64,000 nt of DNA from Bradyrhizobium sp. Rc3b (GTDB lineage Bacteria > Pseudomonadota > Alphaproteobacteria > Rhizobiales > Xanthobacteraceae): contig NZ_FOUS01000004.1 in the NCBI RefSeq assembly GCF_900114915.1, forward strand, positions 434,001 through 498,000, in the 5' to 3' direction. The translations under genes were made by a program, and so were the position numbers. Each line of letters opens with the position of its first letter. Within the stretch, counting starts at the first letter, position 1. The notes below the pieces were generated by a model. The model saw only the letters and a program-made list of their open reading frames with translations, did no database searches and was not told where the DNA came from. Shown here piece after piece: positions 35,073-42,378 of the stretch.

Positions 35073-36563
35073 TCACTTCGAAGGCGTCGCGGTCGCGCTG
35101 TCCGCATGGTCTCGCACATGGATCACCGCGATGTCGTCCGCATAGATCCGCTTCCAGCCCTTGAGCTGGTCGAGGATCTGCGGGCCCGGCGCATCGGCAA
35201 CCAGCAGCGTCGCGTCGATCTTGTACTCGTCGAGCAGGCGCGGCAGCAGCTCGGGCTTCTTGCCCTCCGTCGCCTTGAAGAAGTCCATGACGAATTTCTC
35301 GCCATAGAGCTCGGCACGGCCGTCAACGAAGACCGGAATATCGCGCGAGATCAGATAGCCGCCGAACTGATAAGCATTGAAGATGCGCTGCATCTTGCGT
35401 TGCTCGAGCACGTCGACGGCCGCAACCGGCGTGTGCGTCGTCGTGAAGGTGAAGCGGTGGTGCGCCATGTAGAGCGACGTCGAGGTCCAGCTCGCCACCA
35501 CGATCATCAGCGCGCCAAGCGCGGTGACATAGCGGGCGGGCCAGCGCCCGGCACCGGCGGCGTCAGGCGCCGGGCGCGGGAACATCTCGCCGAGCGGCTT
35601 TGCCAGCACCAGCGGCACGACGAACGCAAATGCCTCGATGCTCCTGACATGGGTCAGCGCGCTCCAGGTCAGGAACAGGATCAGGAAGATCCGGGGCGCC
35701 GACAGTACCAGGCCGCGATAATAGCCGAATGCGATCAGGCCGAGCAGGGCGCCTTCGAATGGGGTGAACGTGGAGAAGTTCGCGGGCATCCATTCGAAGA
35801 TCAGCGACAGCAGTTCGCCGAGGCCGAGAATATTGGTCGCGCCCAGCAGCGTCCGCCAGCCATACGGCGTGCAGCAGCTCGCGATCAGAGCGCCGATTCC
35901 GAACAACACCCAGCGCGTGAACAGCTGGAGCCGTCGTCCCTTCTCGGCGTGCTCGACAGCCTCGAGCGCGATCGGGCCGATCAGCACGAGGCCCAGCACG
36001 AAGCCGCCATGCAAATTCGCCCAGAGCGCCATCAGCGGCAGCCAATACCAGGACGGCGCGCTCTTGCGGTCGGCAGCTGCCATCAGCAGGCCGACCCACG
36101 CCACCATGACGGGCAGCGCCAGGATATGCGGCCGCGCCAGCACGTGATGGGCCGACAGCAGCAGCGCCAGCATCGCGAACAGCACTGCGCGTGGTGCCTC
36201 GATCTGAGCATCGAGCAGATAGACGAAGATCGCGACCGTGACCGCGACCGCGACCGCGGTGAGGATGACGGGACCTGCCCAGTCCCATTGCGCATGGGAA
36301 TAGGCGAACAGCACCTGCGACAGCCACGACGTCGAGATCCATGGCGCGCCCGTTCGTGTGAACGAATAGAAGTCGGTGGTGGGCATGGCGCGGTGATCGA
36401 GGATCCACTGCCCGATCTTCACCTGCCAGAACGAGTCGGAGTCCTGCAGCCGGGTGTCGCCGAGATAGAGGAAGAACAGATAGACGCCGGCACCGACACA
36501 CAGCGGCACCAGGGCCCTCGCGCGGCTCTGCGCCGCGATGCTGTTGGCAAAGGAAAGGGACAT
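35073..36563 (-). CDS. polytopic membrane protein, GT-C-like; paralogue of the 30107-31552 product
   Basis: A 496-residue protein with about ten transmembrane segments. After TM1 it has LQDSDSFWQVKIGQWILDHRA and then a TGAPWISTSWLSQ segment, matching the paralogue's loop. The C-terminal domain shares FNAYQFGGYLISRDIPVFVDG, RAELYG, LLDEYKIDATLL and IYADDIAVIH-type elements with it. Start is ATG 36563, with GAGG just upstream; the earlier frame is read from repeat DNA. It opens the minus-strand cluster of three membrane proteins, GT2 and methyltransferase. A role as lipid-linked sugar transferase is inferred only. Confidence 0.7.
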   Translation of the reverse strand: MSLSFANSIAAQSRARALVPLCVGAGVYLFFLYLGDTRLQDSDSFWQVKIGQWILDHRAMPTTDFYSFTRTGAPWISTSWLSQVLFAYSHAQWDWAGPVILTAVAVAVTVAIFVYLLDAQIEAPRAVLFAMLALLLSAHHVLARPHILALPVMVAWVGLLMAAADRKSAPSWYWLPLMALWANLHGGFVLGLVLIGPIALEAVEHAEKGRRLQLFTRWVLFGIGALIASCCTPYGWRTLLGATNILGLGELLSLIFEWMPANFSTFTPFEGALLGLIAFGYYRGLVLSAPRIFLILFLTWSALTHVRSIEAFAFVVPLVLAKPLGEMFPRPAPDAAGAGRWPARYVTALGALMIVVASWTSTSLYMAHHRFTFTTTHTPVAAVDVLEQRKMQRIFNAYQFGGYLISRDIPVFVDGRAELYGEKFVMDFFKATEGKKPELLPRLLDEYKIDATLLVADAPGPQILDQLKGWKRIYADDIAVIHVRDHADSATATPSK

Positions 36564-36597
36564 GCCGCCTCGTCGTCCTGTTGTTCTTGTCGGTCGG

Positions 36598-36707
36598 GCA
36601 TGATCCGGACCCGGCGGGCCGCGTTGGCGCAAAGTGAGGCGCGGTTTCCGAGAAGATCATGCTCGAGCAATCACCTGAAGCGCGATGAACGATTTATCTC
36701 ATCGCGC
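36598..36707. repeat. dispersed palindromic element, copy 1
   Basis: GCATGATC (36598-36605) and GATCATGC near 36655-36662 form outer arms, and GCGCGATGA (36680-36688) and TCATCGCGC (36699-36707) form a second hairpin. The same two modules occur at 59974-60119 with about 70-80% similarity by eye. It is upstream of the GT-C-like gene (minus) and lies in the 415-nt gap before the Flp pilin. The remainder of the gap, to 36978, is AT-rich and probably contains the pilin promoter; I see no other gene there. Confidence 0.75.
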
Positions 36708-36978
36708 GCCAGTCCGAGCGGGCGGCATTGGACCACGGGCGGTCATAACTTCGGGTAAACCGGCAGGCCACGCCGGTTTCAGGTCCCGACAAATTTAACA
36801 GATTGTTTTAGATTTCAATTTACCATCGGCGAATACACGCGAACCGCTCGGTGTTTACGCAGTCGAATTAACTGCGGCGCAATTCTTTGCCTCTACGTTC
36901 GGTTCCATGGTCGGGCGGCGCTGGGAAGCCGAAAAGACCAGATCAGTTGTAGCCTCGTGTACTCATTTGGAGCACTCT

Positions 36979-37143
36979 ATGAAGAACCTCGTTGCGCGTT
37001 TCCTCAAGGATGAATCCGGCGCCACCGCCATTGAATACGGCCTGATCGCTGCCGGCATCGCGCTGGCGATCATCACCGTCGTCAACAATCTCGGCACCAC
37101 GCTGAACACCAAGTTCACCGCGATCTCGACCGGCCTCAAGTAA
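36979..37143 (+). CDS. Flp-family type IVb pilin
   Basis: A 54-residue pilin precursor. The sequence MKNLVARFLKDESGATAIEYGLIAAGIALAII has the Flp features: short basic leader, Gly before the cleavage site, the Glu five residues into the mature pilin and a Tyr after it, and a hydrophobic helix. It would be processed by a prepilin peptidase and assembled by a Tad secretion system. No tad/cpa genes are in the window, so this is an isolated pilin copy. The start at 36979 has GGAG 6 nt upstream. A strong terminator follows. Confidence 0.92.
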   Translation: MKNLVARFLKDESGATAIEYGLIAAGIALAIITVVNNLGTTLNTKFTAISTGLK

Positions 37144-37695
37144 GACCGGACGAACTGCGAATTTCTGAGAGCCTCGTCGCTGACGGGGCTCTTTTCTTTT
37201 GGGCGAGGCCGGCAAGGGCCCTAACGAAGCCGGCGCTGCGGACCCACACGCCGTAACTCCGGTCGAGATAGAATTTCGCGGCCCAGATCGAGACTGCGGC
37301 GAGCGCGGCGCCGGCAGCGACGTCGGTGATAAAATGCGCACCGATCACCGGCGTCGCCGCGATCATCAACAGACTGAGCACGGCCACGATGCCGCCGATG
37401 CCACGCACCGGCTACAGCGCCCACATATAGAGCACGGCTGACGCCGCGTGAAAGCTCGGAAACGAGACGATGCCGGACAGAGAGAACAGCCGGCAAGCTC
37501 GCCTTTGACGAGCCGGTGGCCATAGGCGGCCGCGAGTAGCGCCGCGGCGATCGCCAGGGTCACACCTTAGGCGACCGGCTCGAGACTCAGTCCGGTCGAG
37601 GGGAGGCCGAGCGCCAGCAGGGTGGCCATCCCGAGAATCGGAAACCAGTTGAGGTGGAAAAGCTGCCAGGCGGTCCGGGAGTCCGTGTCGAGCAT
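37136..37695 (-). pseudogene. decayed PAP2-family phosphatase gene
   Basis: Read on the minus strand from the ATG at 37695, the product starts as a membrane protein (about 42 codons: AWQLFHLNWFPILGMATLLAL) and stops at an in-frame TAA (37567-37569). The same frame then continues TLAIAAALLAAAYGHRLVKG, after which a frameshift near 37490 is needed to read the PAP2 block SFPSFHAASAVLYMWAL. This is interrupted by TAG (37412-37414) and continues GIGGIVAVLSLLMIAATPVIGAHFITDVAAG (motif C3 with His and Asp). Two stops and one frameshift show recent inactivation. The intact gene was a phosphatidic acid phosphatase/PAP2-type membrane protein. Confidence 0.82.
37168..37200 (+). terminator. intrinsic terminator of the Flp pilin gene
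   Basis: An 11-bp stem (37168-37178 with 37182-37192, one G-U pair) with a 3-nt loop is followed by TTTTCTTTT. Confidence 0.9.
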
Positions 37696-37759
37696 GGTGC
37701 GCGTTTGCGGCGCGGCCCCTCCGGTGGCGCTCCCACGCATTTGCATCTTGTCATCCCGC

Positions 37760-37775
37760 CTGAATAGTTGTTCAG
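37760..37775. promoter_or_regulatory. candidate TetR operator
   Basis: CTGAA-TAGTTG-TTCAG (37760-37775) is a 16-bp dyad with TGAATA/TGTTCA half-sites (one mismatch), about 85 nt before the TetR gene and 65 nt upstream of the pseudogene start. The position suits autoregulation by the TetR protein and control of the divergent, now dead, gene. Confidence 0.55.
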
Positions 37776-37860
37776 TCCTTGCGGGGCGATTTGCATCTTT
37801 TGCGTGACGAAGCGTTTAGCCGCAGGGCGTGCGGCAGGCGTGTGGGACAGGAAGCGCGCC

Positions 37861-38541
37861 ATGGTTTATCGGCGGACGCATCAAGTGGTGAAGCGCCTTG
37901 CGGCGCGGCGCAGTGCGATCTTGACGGCGGCGCGGGAGACTGCGGCGGAAGGCGGGATGGCGGCGGTGCAGATCGCGCCCGTCGCGGTCCGGGCCAATGT
38001 CGCGGCCGGCACGGTCTACCGCTACTTCCCCTCCAAGGCCGAGCTGATCTCCGAGCTGATTGCCGAGGTCTCCCGCGATGAGCTCGCGGCGATCCGCCGG
38101 GCGGCCGATGCCGCGCCGGGGCCGTCCTCGGCGCTGGCGGCCGCCGTCACTACCGTGGCGGTCCATACCCTGTCGCAGCGGCGGCTGGCCTGGGGCATTC
38201 TGGCCGAACCTGTCGATGTCGATGTCAGCGCCTCCCGCCTTGCCAGCCGGCGGGAGATTGCCGGCGAGATTGCCGCCCGGATCGATGCCGCCGTGCGTGC
38301 CGGTCACCTGCCGGCGCAGGACACCGCACTCGCCGCGACCGCCTTGCTCGGCGCGCTGCATGAGGCCCTGGTCGGGCCGCTTGCGCCTGACAATCTCGAT
38401 GATCCCGTCAAGATGCGCGATGCGGTGCAGACCGTGACGCTGCTGGCGCTCCGTGCCGTCGGCGTCATGGACGCCCGCGCCCGGGGTCTGGTGGTGCAGC
38501 AGACGCTGCTGCCGACCGCGAAGGCGCTCGTTGGGGCGTGA
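37861..38541 (+). CDS. TetR/AcrR-family transcriptional regulator
   Basis: A 226-residue regulator. The N-terminal HTH reads RRSAILTAARETAAEGG, then VQIAPVAVRANVAAGTVYRYFPSKAELISELI (about residues 18-70). The ligand domain is helical and Ala-rich without a recognised family. Start at ATG 37861. A 16-bp dyad at 37760 is a candidate operator. It is divergent from the PAP2 pseudogene, so it may have regulated it; it ends at a terminator-like hairpin convergent with pykA. Confidence 0.85.
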   Translation: MVYRRTHQVVKRLAARRSAILTAARETAAEGGMAAVQIAPVAVRANVAAGTVYRYFPSKAELISELIAEVSRDELAAIRRAADAAPGPSSALAAAVTTVAVHTLSQRRLAWGILAEPVDVDVSASRLASRREIAGEIAARIDAAVRAGHLPAQDTALAATALLGALHEALVGPLAPDNLDDPVKMRDAVQTVTLLALRAVGVMDARARGLVVQQTLLPTAKALVGA

Positions 38542-38575
38542 AATCGCGGTGCGCACGAAGCGGCCGGCCTGACAG

Positions 38576-38605
38576 CGCTCAGCTGGTTGACTGAGCGAGC
38601 CTTTT
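38576..38605 (+). terminator. terminator of the TetR gene
   Basis: CGCTCAG (38576-38582) pairs with CTGAGCG (38591-38597) around an 8-nt loop, followed by AGCCTTTT. It lies between convergent genes. Confidence 0.55.
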
Positions 38606-38692
38606 CGCAAAACCGCAGCAGGCTCGCCGGGCACTCCGGCTACTGTGCATGGGGTTGTTTTTCGACTTTTTGTTTGGCGTGCCCTGGCGGGC

Positions 38693-40129
38693 CTACATGA
38701 TCGCGTCGCCCTCGGGGCCGACCGAGGCGATGCGCACCATGTTGGTGGTGCCGGGGATGCCGAGCGGCACGCCGGCGACGATGATCACGCGCTGGCCGGC
38801 GCGGACGAAACCGTCCCGGAACGCGATCTGGCCGGCGCGGCCGACCATGTCGTCCTGGTCGCGCGCGTCTTCCGCCACGACGCAATGCACGCCCCAGACC
38901 ACCGCGAGCCGGCGGCCGGCGGTGATGTTCGGCGTGATCGCCACGATCGGCGGCTTCGGCCGCTCGCGCGCCACCCGCACTGCGGTCGAGCCCGATGAGG
39001 TCCAGCAGATCAGGGCGGGCAGGTCGAGCGTCTCGGCGATCTGCCGCGCGGCGTCGGCAATGGCATCGCCCGCGGTGGATTCCGGCGCGGGGCGCTGCGC
39101 GGTGAGCACGGAACGATAAATCGGATCGCGCTCGACCTCCTCGCCGATGCGGTTCATGGTCGAAACCGCCTCGACCGGGAATTTGCCGGCCGCCGATTCC
39201 GCCGACAGCATGATGGCGTCGGCGCCCTCATAGACGGCAGTGGCGACGTCGGAGACTTCGGCGCGGGTCGGCACCGGCGACTGGATCATCGATTCCAGCA
39301 TCTGGGTTGCGATCACCACCGGCTTGCCGGCGCGGCGCGCCATCCGCGTCATCTGCTTCTGCAGGCTCGGCACGCGCTCGAGCGGCAATTCGACGCCGAG
39401 GTCGCCGCGCGCCACCATCAGCGCGTCGGAGGCCTCGATGATGTCGGCGAGACGGTCGATCGCCTGCGGCTTCTCGATCTTGGCCATGACTGCGGCGCGG
39501 CCGCGGATCATCTTCTTGGCCTCGATCACGTCGTCGGCGCGCTGCACGAAGGACAGCGCGATCCAGTCGATGCCGGTGACGAGCGCCGCCTCGAGGTCGG
39601 CGCGGTCCTTCGAGGTCATGGCGGAGACCGGCAGGTCGGTGTCGGGCAGGCTGACGCCCTTGCGGTCGCTCATCTTGCCGCCGACCACGACCCGCGTCAC
39701 CGCGTGCTCTTTCGAGGTTTCCTCCGCGATCAGGCGCACCTTGCCGTCGTCGAGCAGCAGCGCGTGGCCGGGGCGCAGCGCCGCCAGGATCTCCGGATGC
39801 GGCAGGTGGACGCGCGTGGTGTCGCCGGGGGCCTTGTCGGAATCCAGCGTGAAGGTCTGGCCGTTCTGCAGCTGCACCGAGCCTTCGGCGAAGGAGCCGA
39901 GCCTGAGCTTCGGGCCCTGCAGGTCGACCAGGATGCCGATCGGCCGGCCATAGCTGCTCTCGACGTTTCGGATCGTCGCCACCAGCTCCCGCATCTTGTC
40001 ATGCGGGGTGTGGCTCATGTTGATGCGAAACAGGTCGGCGCCGGCCTCGAACAGGCGGCGGATCATCGCGAGGTCTGAAGAGGCTGGGCCCAGGGTCGCG
40101 AGAATCTTGATACGGCGAAGACGCCTCAT
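38693..40129 (-). CDS. pykA: pyruvate kinase
   Basis: A 478-residue glycolytic enzyme converting phosphoenolpyruvate and ADP to pyruvate and ATP. Signatures are KILATLGPASSD at the N-terminus, FRINMSHTPHDKM (substrate Arg and Asn), MAKIEKPQAIDRL (catalytic Lys), MVARGDLGVELP and VIATQMLESMI. Length is usual for the family. The ATG overlaps the stop of the upstream DUF1036 gene (ATGA at 40126-40129), so the pair is coupled, which is a conserved arrangement in Rhizobiales by my recollection. Confidence 0.95.
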   Translation of the reverse strand: MRRLRRIKILATLGPASSDLAMIRRLFEAGADLFRINMSHTPHDKMRELVATIRNVESSYGRPIGILVDLQGPKLRLGSFAEGSVQLQNGQTFTLDSDKAPGDTTRVHLPHPEILAALRPGHALLLDDGKVRLIAEETSKEHAVTRVVVGGKMSDRKGVSLPDTDLPVSAMTSKDRADLEAALVTGIDWIALSFVQRADDVIEAKKMIRGRAAVMAKIEKPQAIDRLADIIEASDALMVARGDLGVELPLERVPSLQKQMTRMARRAGKPVVIATQMLESMIQSPVPTRAEVSDVATAVYEGADAIMLSAESAAGKFPVEAVSTMNRIGEEVERDPIYRSVLTAQRPAPESTAGDAIADAARQIAETLDLPALICWTSSGSTAVRVARERPKPPIVAITPNITAGRRLAVVWGVHCVVAEDARDQDDMVGRAGQIAFRDGFVRAGQRVIIVAGVPLGIPGTTNMVRIASVGPEGDAIM

Positions 40130-40719
40130 GGCTTATTTCCAGACGGGGGCGAGGGAGCTGGCGGGAGGCCAGGCGGGGCGGGGGGCGTACCACCGGGCGG
40201 GCTATTGGGCAAACCCGGAACCCCGCCCGGGCCAACCGGACCGGGGAGGCCGGGTACGCGTTGCTGCGCCGGCTGTTCGTTGGCATCGGTAAGCTGCACC
40301 GTCCACGCCCGCTGCTCACCGGTATCGACCTCGAAATAGCCGGTCCGGTCATAGCCGCGCGCGAGGCAATCCTCGGTGCCGCGGATGGTGAACTCCTTGT
40401 CGCGCGAGCACATGAAGGCCTGCCCCGACCACTCGCCGCCGCGGTCATAGTCGATGGCGTAGATGTAATAGTAACGGGCGACCAACGTTCCCCGCAGCAG
40501 GGTCTCGCAGGAGCGGGACGAGATGTTCCACCAGCCTTCGGTGGTCCAGCCCTCGGCGTCCTTGTAGCCGAGCGCAATGCCGACCCGGCTCGACGTGTTG
40601 TTGCAGAGACGGAAATCGGCGGAGGCCGGGCTGCTCCACAAGCACAGCAGGCCAATCGCCAGCACCGGGACCAACCGGACGAGCATGCGAAGGGGGGAGC
40701 GGGGAGATTCGGCGATCAT
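40126..40719 (-). CDS. DUF1036 secreted protein
   Basis: A 197-residue protein with a signal peptide (about 1-35, ending SASADF). The DUF1036 domain follows: FRLCNNTSSRVGIALGYKD, WWNISSRSCETLL, YYIYAIDYDRGGEW, MCSRDKEFTIRGTEDC, FEVDTGEQRAWTVQLT. It contains four Cys, probably disulphide-linked in the periplasm. The last 50 residues are a Pro/Gly-rich tail. Its stop overlaps the pykA start by ATGA, so it is translated as the first gene of that operon. Function is unknown. Confidence 0.9.
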   Translation of the reverse strand: MIAESPRSPLRMLVRLVPVLAIGLLCLWSSPASADFRLCNNTSSRVGIALGYKDAEGWTTEGWWNISSRSCETLLRGTLVARYYYIYAIDYDRGGEWSGQAFMCSRDKEFTIRGTEDCLARGYDRTGYFEVDTGEQRAWTVQLTDANEQPAQQRVPGLPGPVGPGGVPGLPNSPPGGTPPAPPGLPPAPSPPSGNKP

Positions 40720-40897
40720 TGTCGCGGAAGCTATATCAGATCATTGACGATTTGGCGTAGGGGGCCGGGGAACTGCCTCAAGGCCGGGCTCGGGTCGGTT
40801 TGCGCCGGGATATGGCAAAATCTGTGACAGGACCCACCTGATCCCGTAAGGGTGACCTCCATCGGGTCAGGCCCAAGGGGATACCAAGGATACAGCC

Positions 40898-41209
40898 ATG
40901 GCAATCGACGACAAAACCAGAACGGAGCTCGAGGCGGCCGCTTTCCGCCGTCTGGTCGATCATCTGAAGTCGCGGACGGATGTCCAGAACATCGACATGA
41001 TGAATCTGGCTGGCTTCTGCCGCAACTGCCTGTCCAATTGGCTCAAGGAAGCCGCCGACGCCCAGGGCGTCGCCTTAAGCAAGGACGAGAGCCGGGAGGC
41101 CGTCTACGGCATGCCCTACGAGACCTGGAAGTCGAAATACCAGGGCACGGCCACGGCAGAACAGCTCGAGATGATGAAGAAGGTCCATCCCCACGGGCAC
41201 GGGCACTGA
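40898..41209 (+). CDS. DUF1244 protein
   Basis: A 103-residue protein of the DUF1244 family, which is widespread in alphaproteobacteria. AAFRRLVDHLKSRTDVQNIDMMNLAGFCRNCLSNW contains the conserved CxxC-type FCRNC pair, and YGMPYETWKSKYQGTATAEQ is the C-terminal signature; the tail HPHGHGH is His-rich and could bind metal. A good ribosome site (AAGGA) precedes the ATG. Function is unknown. The next gene downstream is GapR, 200 nt away. Confidence 0.88.
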   Translation: MAIDDKTRTELEAAAFRRLVDHLKSRTDVQNIDMMNLAGFCRNCLSNWLKEAADAQGVALSKDESREAVYGMPYETWKSKYQGTATAEQLEMMKKVHPHGHGH

Positions 41210-41407
41210 ACGGCCCGGGCGCGCGCCTCGCCTGAGTCGCACCACACAACAGCTTTCTTGGCCTCGCCGCAGGAAGGTGTGGGCGCGCTGTGGACGAGCG
41301 CGATGCTGCCTTGAACGCCGTCGGTACCAACCCTAAGGGTCTACCAGCACGCGCGGTGAGGGATGCCGGCGTCACCTCGTTTTGCCAGTTCCATTGGGAG
41401 TACCTAG

Positions 41408-41680
41408 ATGGCCACCTCCGCCGCCGTCCGCGACGACGAGCCCGCGACGAAATTTGCCAAGGACCAGCTCAAATCCATCATCGAGCGCATCGAGCGGCTG
41501 GAGGAAGAGAAGAAGGCGATCTCCGACGACATCCGCGACGTCTATGCCGAAAGCAAAGGCAACGGCTACGACGTCAAGGCGCTGCGCACCATCGTGCGCA
41601 TGCGCAAGCAGGACCCCAACGAGCGCGCCGAGGCCGAGACCATCCTCGAGACCTACATGCAGGCGCTGGGCATGCTTTGA
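41408..41680 (+). CDS. gapR: GapR-family nucleoid-associated protein (DUF2312)
   Basis: A 90-residue DNA-binding protein. The sequence [58 protein letters not shown] continuous helices is the DUF2312/GapR signature. In Caulobacter GapR forms clamp-like tetramers on overtwisted, AT-rich DNA ahead of the replisome and is essential for chromosome maintenance. Length matches the Caulobacter protein (about 89). GGGAG lies 6 nt before the ATG. The function in this organism is inferred by homology. Confidence 0.9.
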   Translation: MATSAAVRDDEPATKFAKDQLKSIIERIERLEEEKKAISDDIRDVYAESKGNGYDVKALRTIVRMRKQDPNERAEAETILETYMQALGML

Positions 41681-41706
41681 GGCGTTAGCGCCTCAAGCAC
41701 GACTGC

Positions 41707-41791
41707 CGTAGCTCGGATAAGCGACAGCGAAATCCGGGCTCTCGCAGTGTGAAAGCAATCCCCGGATTGCGCCGCGCTCCATCCGGGCTAC
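41707..41791. repeat. dispersed inverted repeat, copy A
   Basis: Arms 41707-41738 (CGTAGCTCGGATAAGCGACA and onward) and 41761-41791 (ending ATCCGGGCTAC) are imperfect complements of one another. A second, better preserved copy lies at 42262-42348. The CGTAGCC(T)GGAT(G)AGCGAAGCG(C/T)AATCCGGG phrase is a known type of interspersed palindromic element. Confidence 0.75.
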
Positions 41792-41827
41792 AAATTGCGC
41801 GTGTTTCGTTTGCGAACGGAGTCGCGA

Positions 41828-42253
41828 ATGACTGCGCCACCGCTGCCGCGCGAGGTGAGCCGTGCCTTCGGCGCTCTTCCAACGCCGATCGGCAAGCGGC
41901 TGCTTCAGGTGCGTGCGCTGATCTTCGCGACCGCCGCGGCGCATGAAGAGGTCGGCCGGCTCACCGAAACGCTGAAATGGGGCGAGCCGGCTTATCTAAC
42001 CGATCAGACCGGCAGCGGCTCGACGATCCGGCTTGGCCGCGTCAAGGACTCCGCACTTGCCGCCATCCTGTTCAATTGCAAGACGACGCTGATCGATAGC
42101 TTCCGCGAACGCTTTCCCGATCAATTCGAGTACCGGCAGACACGGGCGTTGCTGTTGCCGGTGGCGGGCAGGCTGCCGAAGCGGGAATTATCCGTCTGCC
42201 TGTCGCTGGCGCTGACCTATCATCTGGACCGGCGAGCGAGGAAAGCGCGGTAG
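41828..42253 (+). CDS. DUF1801 protein
   Basis: A 141-residue protein of the DUF1801/YdhG-like family. The pattern EVGRLTETLKWGEPAYLT, TIRLGRVKD, AILFNCKTTLIDSFRERFPDQFEY matches the family. ATG 41828 has GGAG 7 nt upstream. It lies exactly between two inverted copies of the palindromic repeat (41707-41791 and 42262-42348). The function is unknown; relatives include the frataxin-like fold of YdhG/YfiT. Base composition resembles its neighbours, so no sign of recent transfer besides the repeats. Confidence 0.85.
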   Translation: MTAPPLPREVSRAFGALPTPIGKRLLQVRALIFATAAAHEEVGRLTETLKWGEPAYLTDQTGSGSTIRLGRVKDSALAAILFNCKTTLIDSFRERFPDQFEYRQTRALLLPVAGRLPKRELSVCLSLALTYHLDRRARKAR

Positions 42254-42261
42254 GGCGCCCT

Positions 42262-42348
42262 CGTAGCCTGGATGGAGCGAAGCGTAATCCGGGGCCGTCG
42301 TTGCTCGTGGCGCGATTCCCGGATTGCGCTTCGCTCATCCGGGCTACG
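42262..42348. repeat. dispersed inverted repeat, copy B
   Basis: Arms 42262-42294 (starting CGTAGCCTGGATGGAGCGAA) and 42318-42348 (ending CGCTCATCCGGGCTACG) complement each other over about 30 positions with three or four mismatches. It lies immediately after the DUF1801 gene and before the 3' end of the DUF882 gene, so it may also end both transcripts. Confidence 0.85.
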
Positions 42349-42378
42349 AGACTGAATTCGTGGAGGTAGCTCGGCGCC

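Noticed and set aside
34263..36758. An 831-codon plus-strand frame antisense to two membrane protein genes
   Set aside because: The product is a Gln/Arg/His-rich string without hydrophobic segments or motifs; the sense frames encode consistent membrane proteins.
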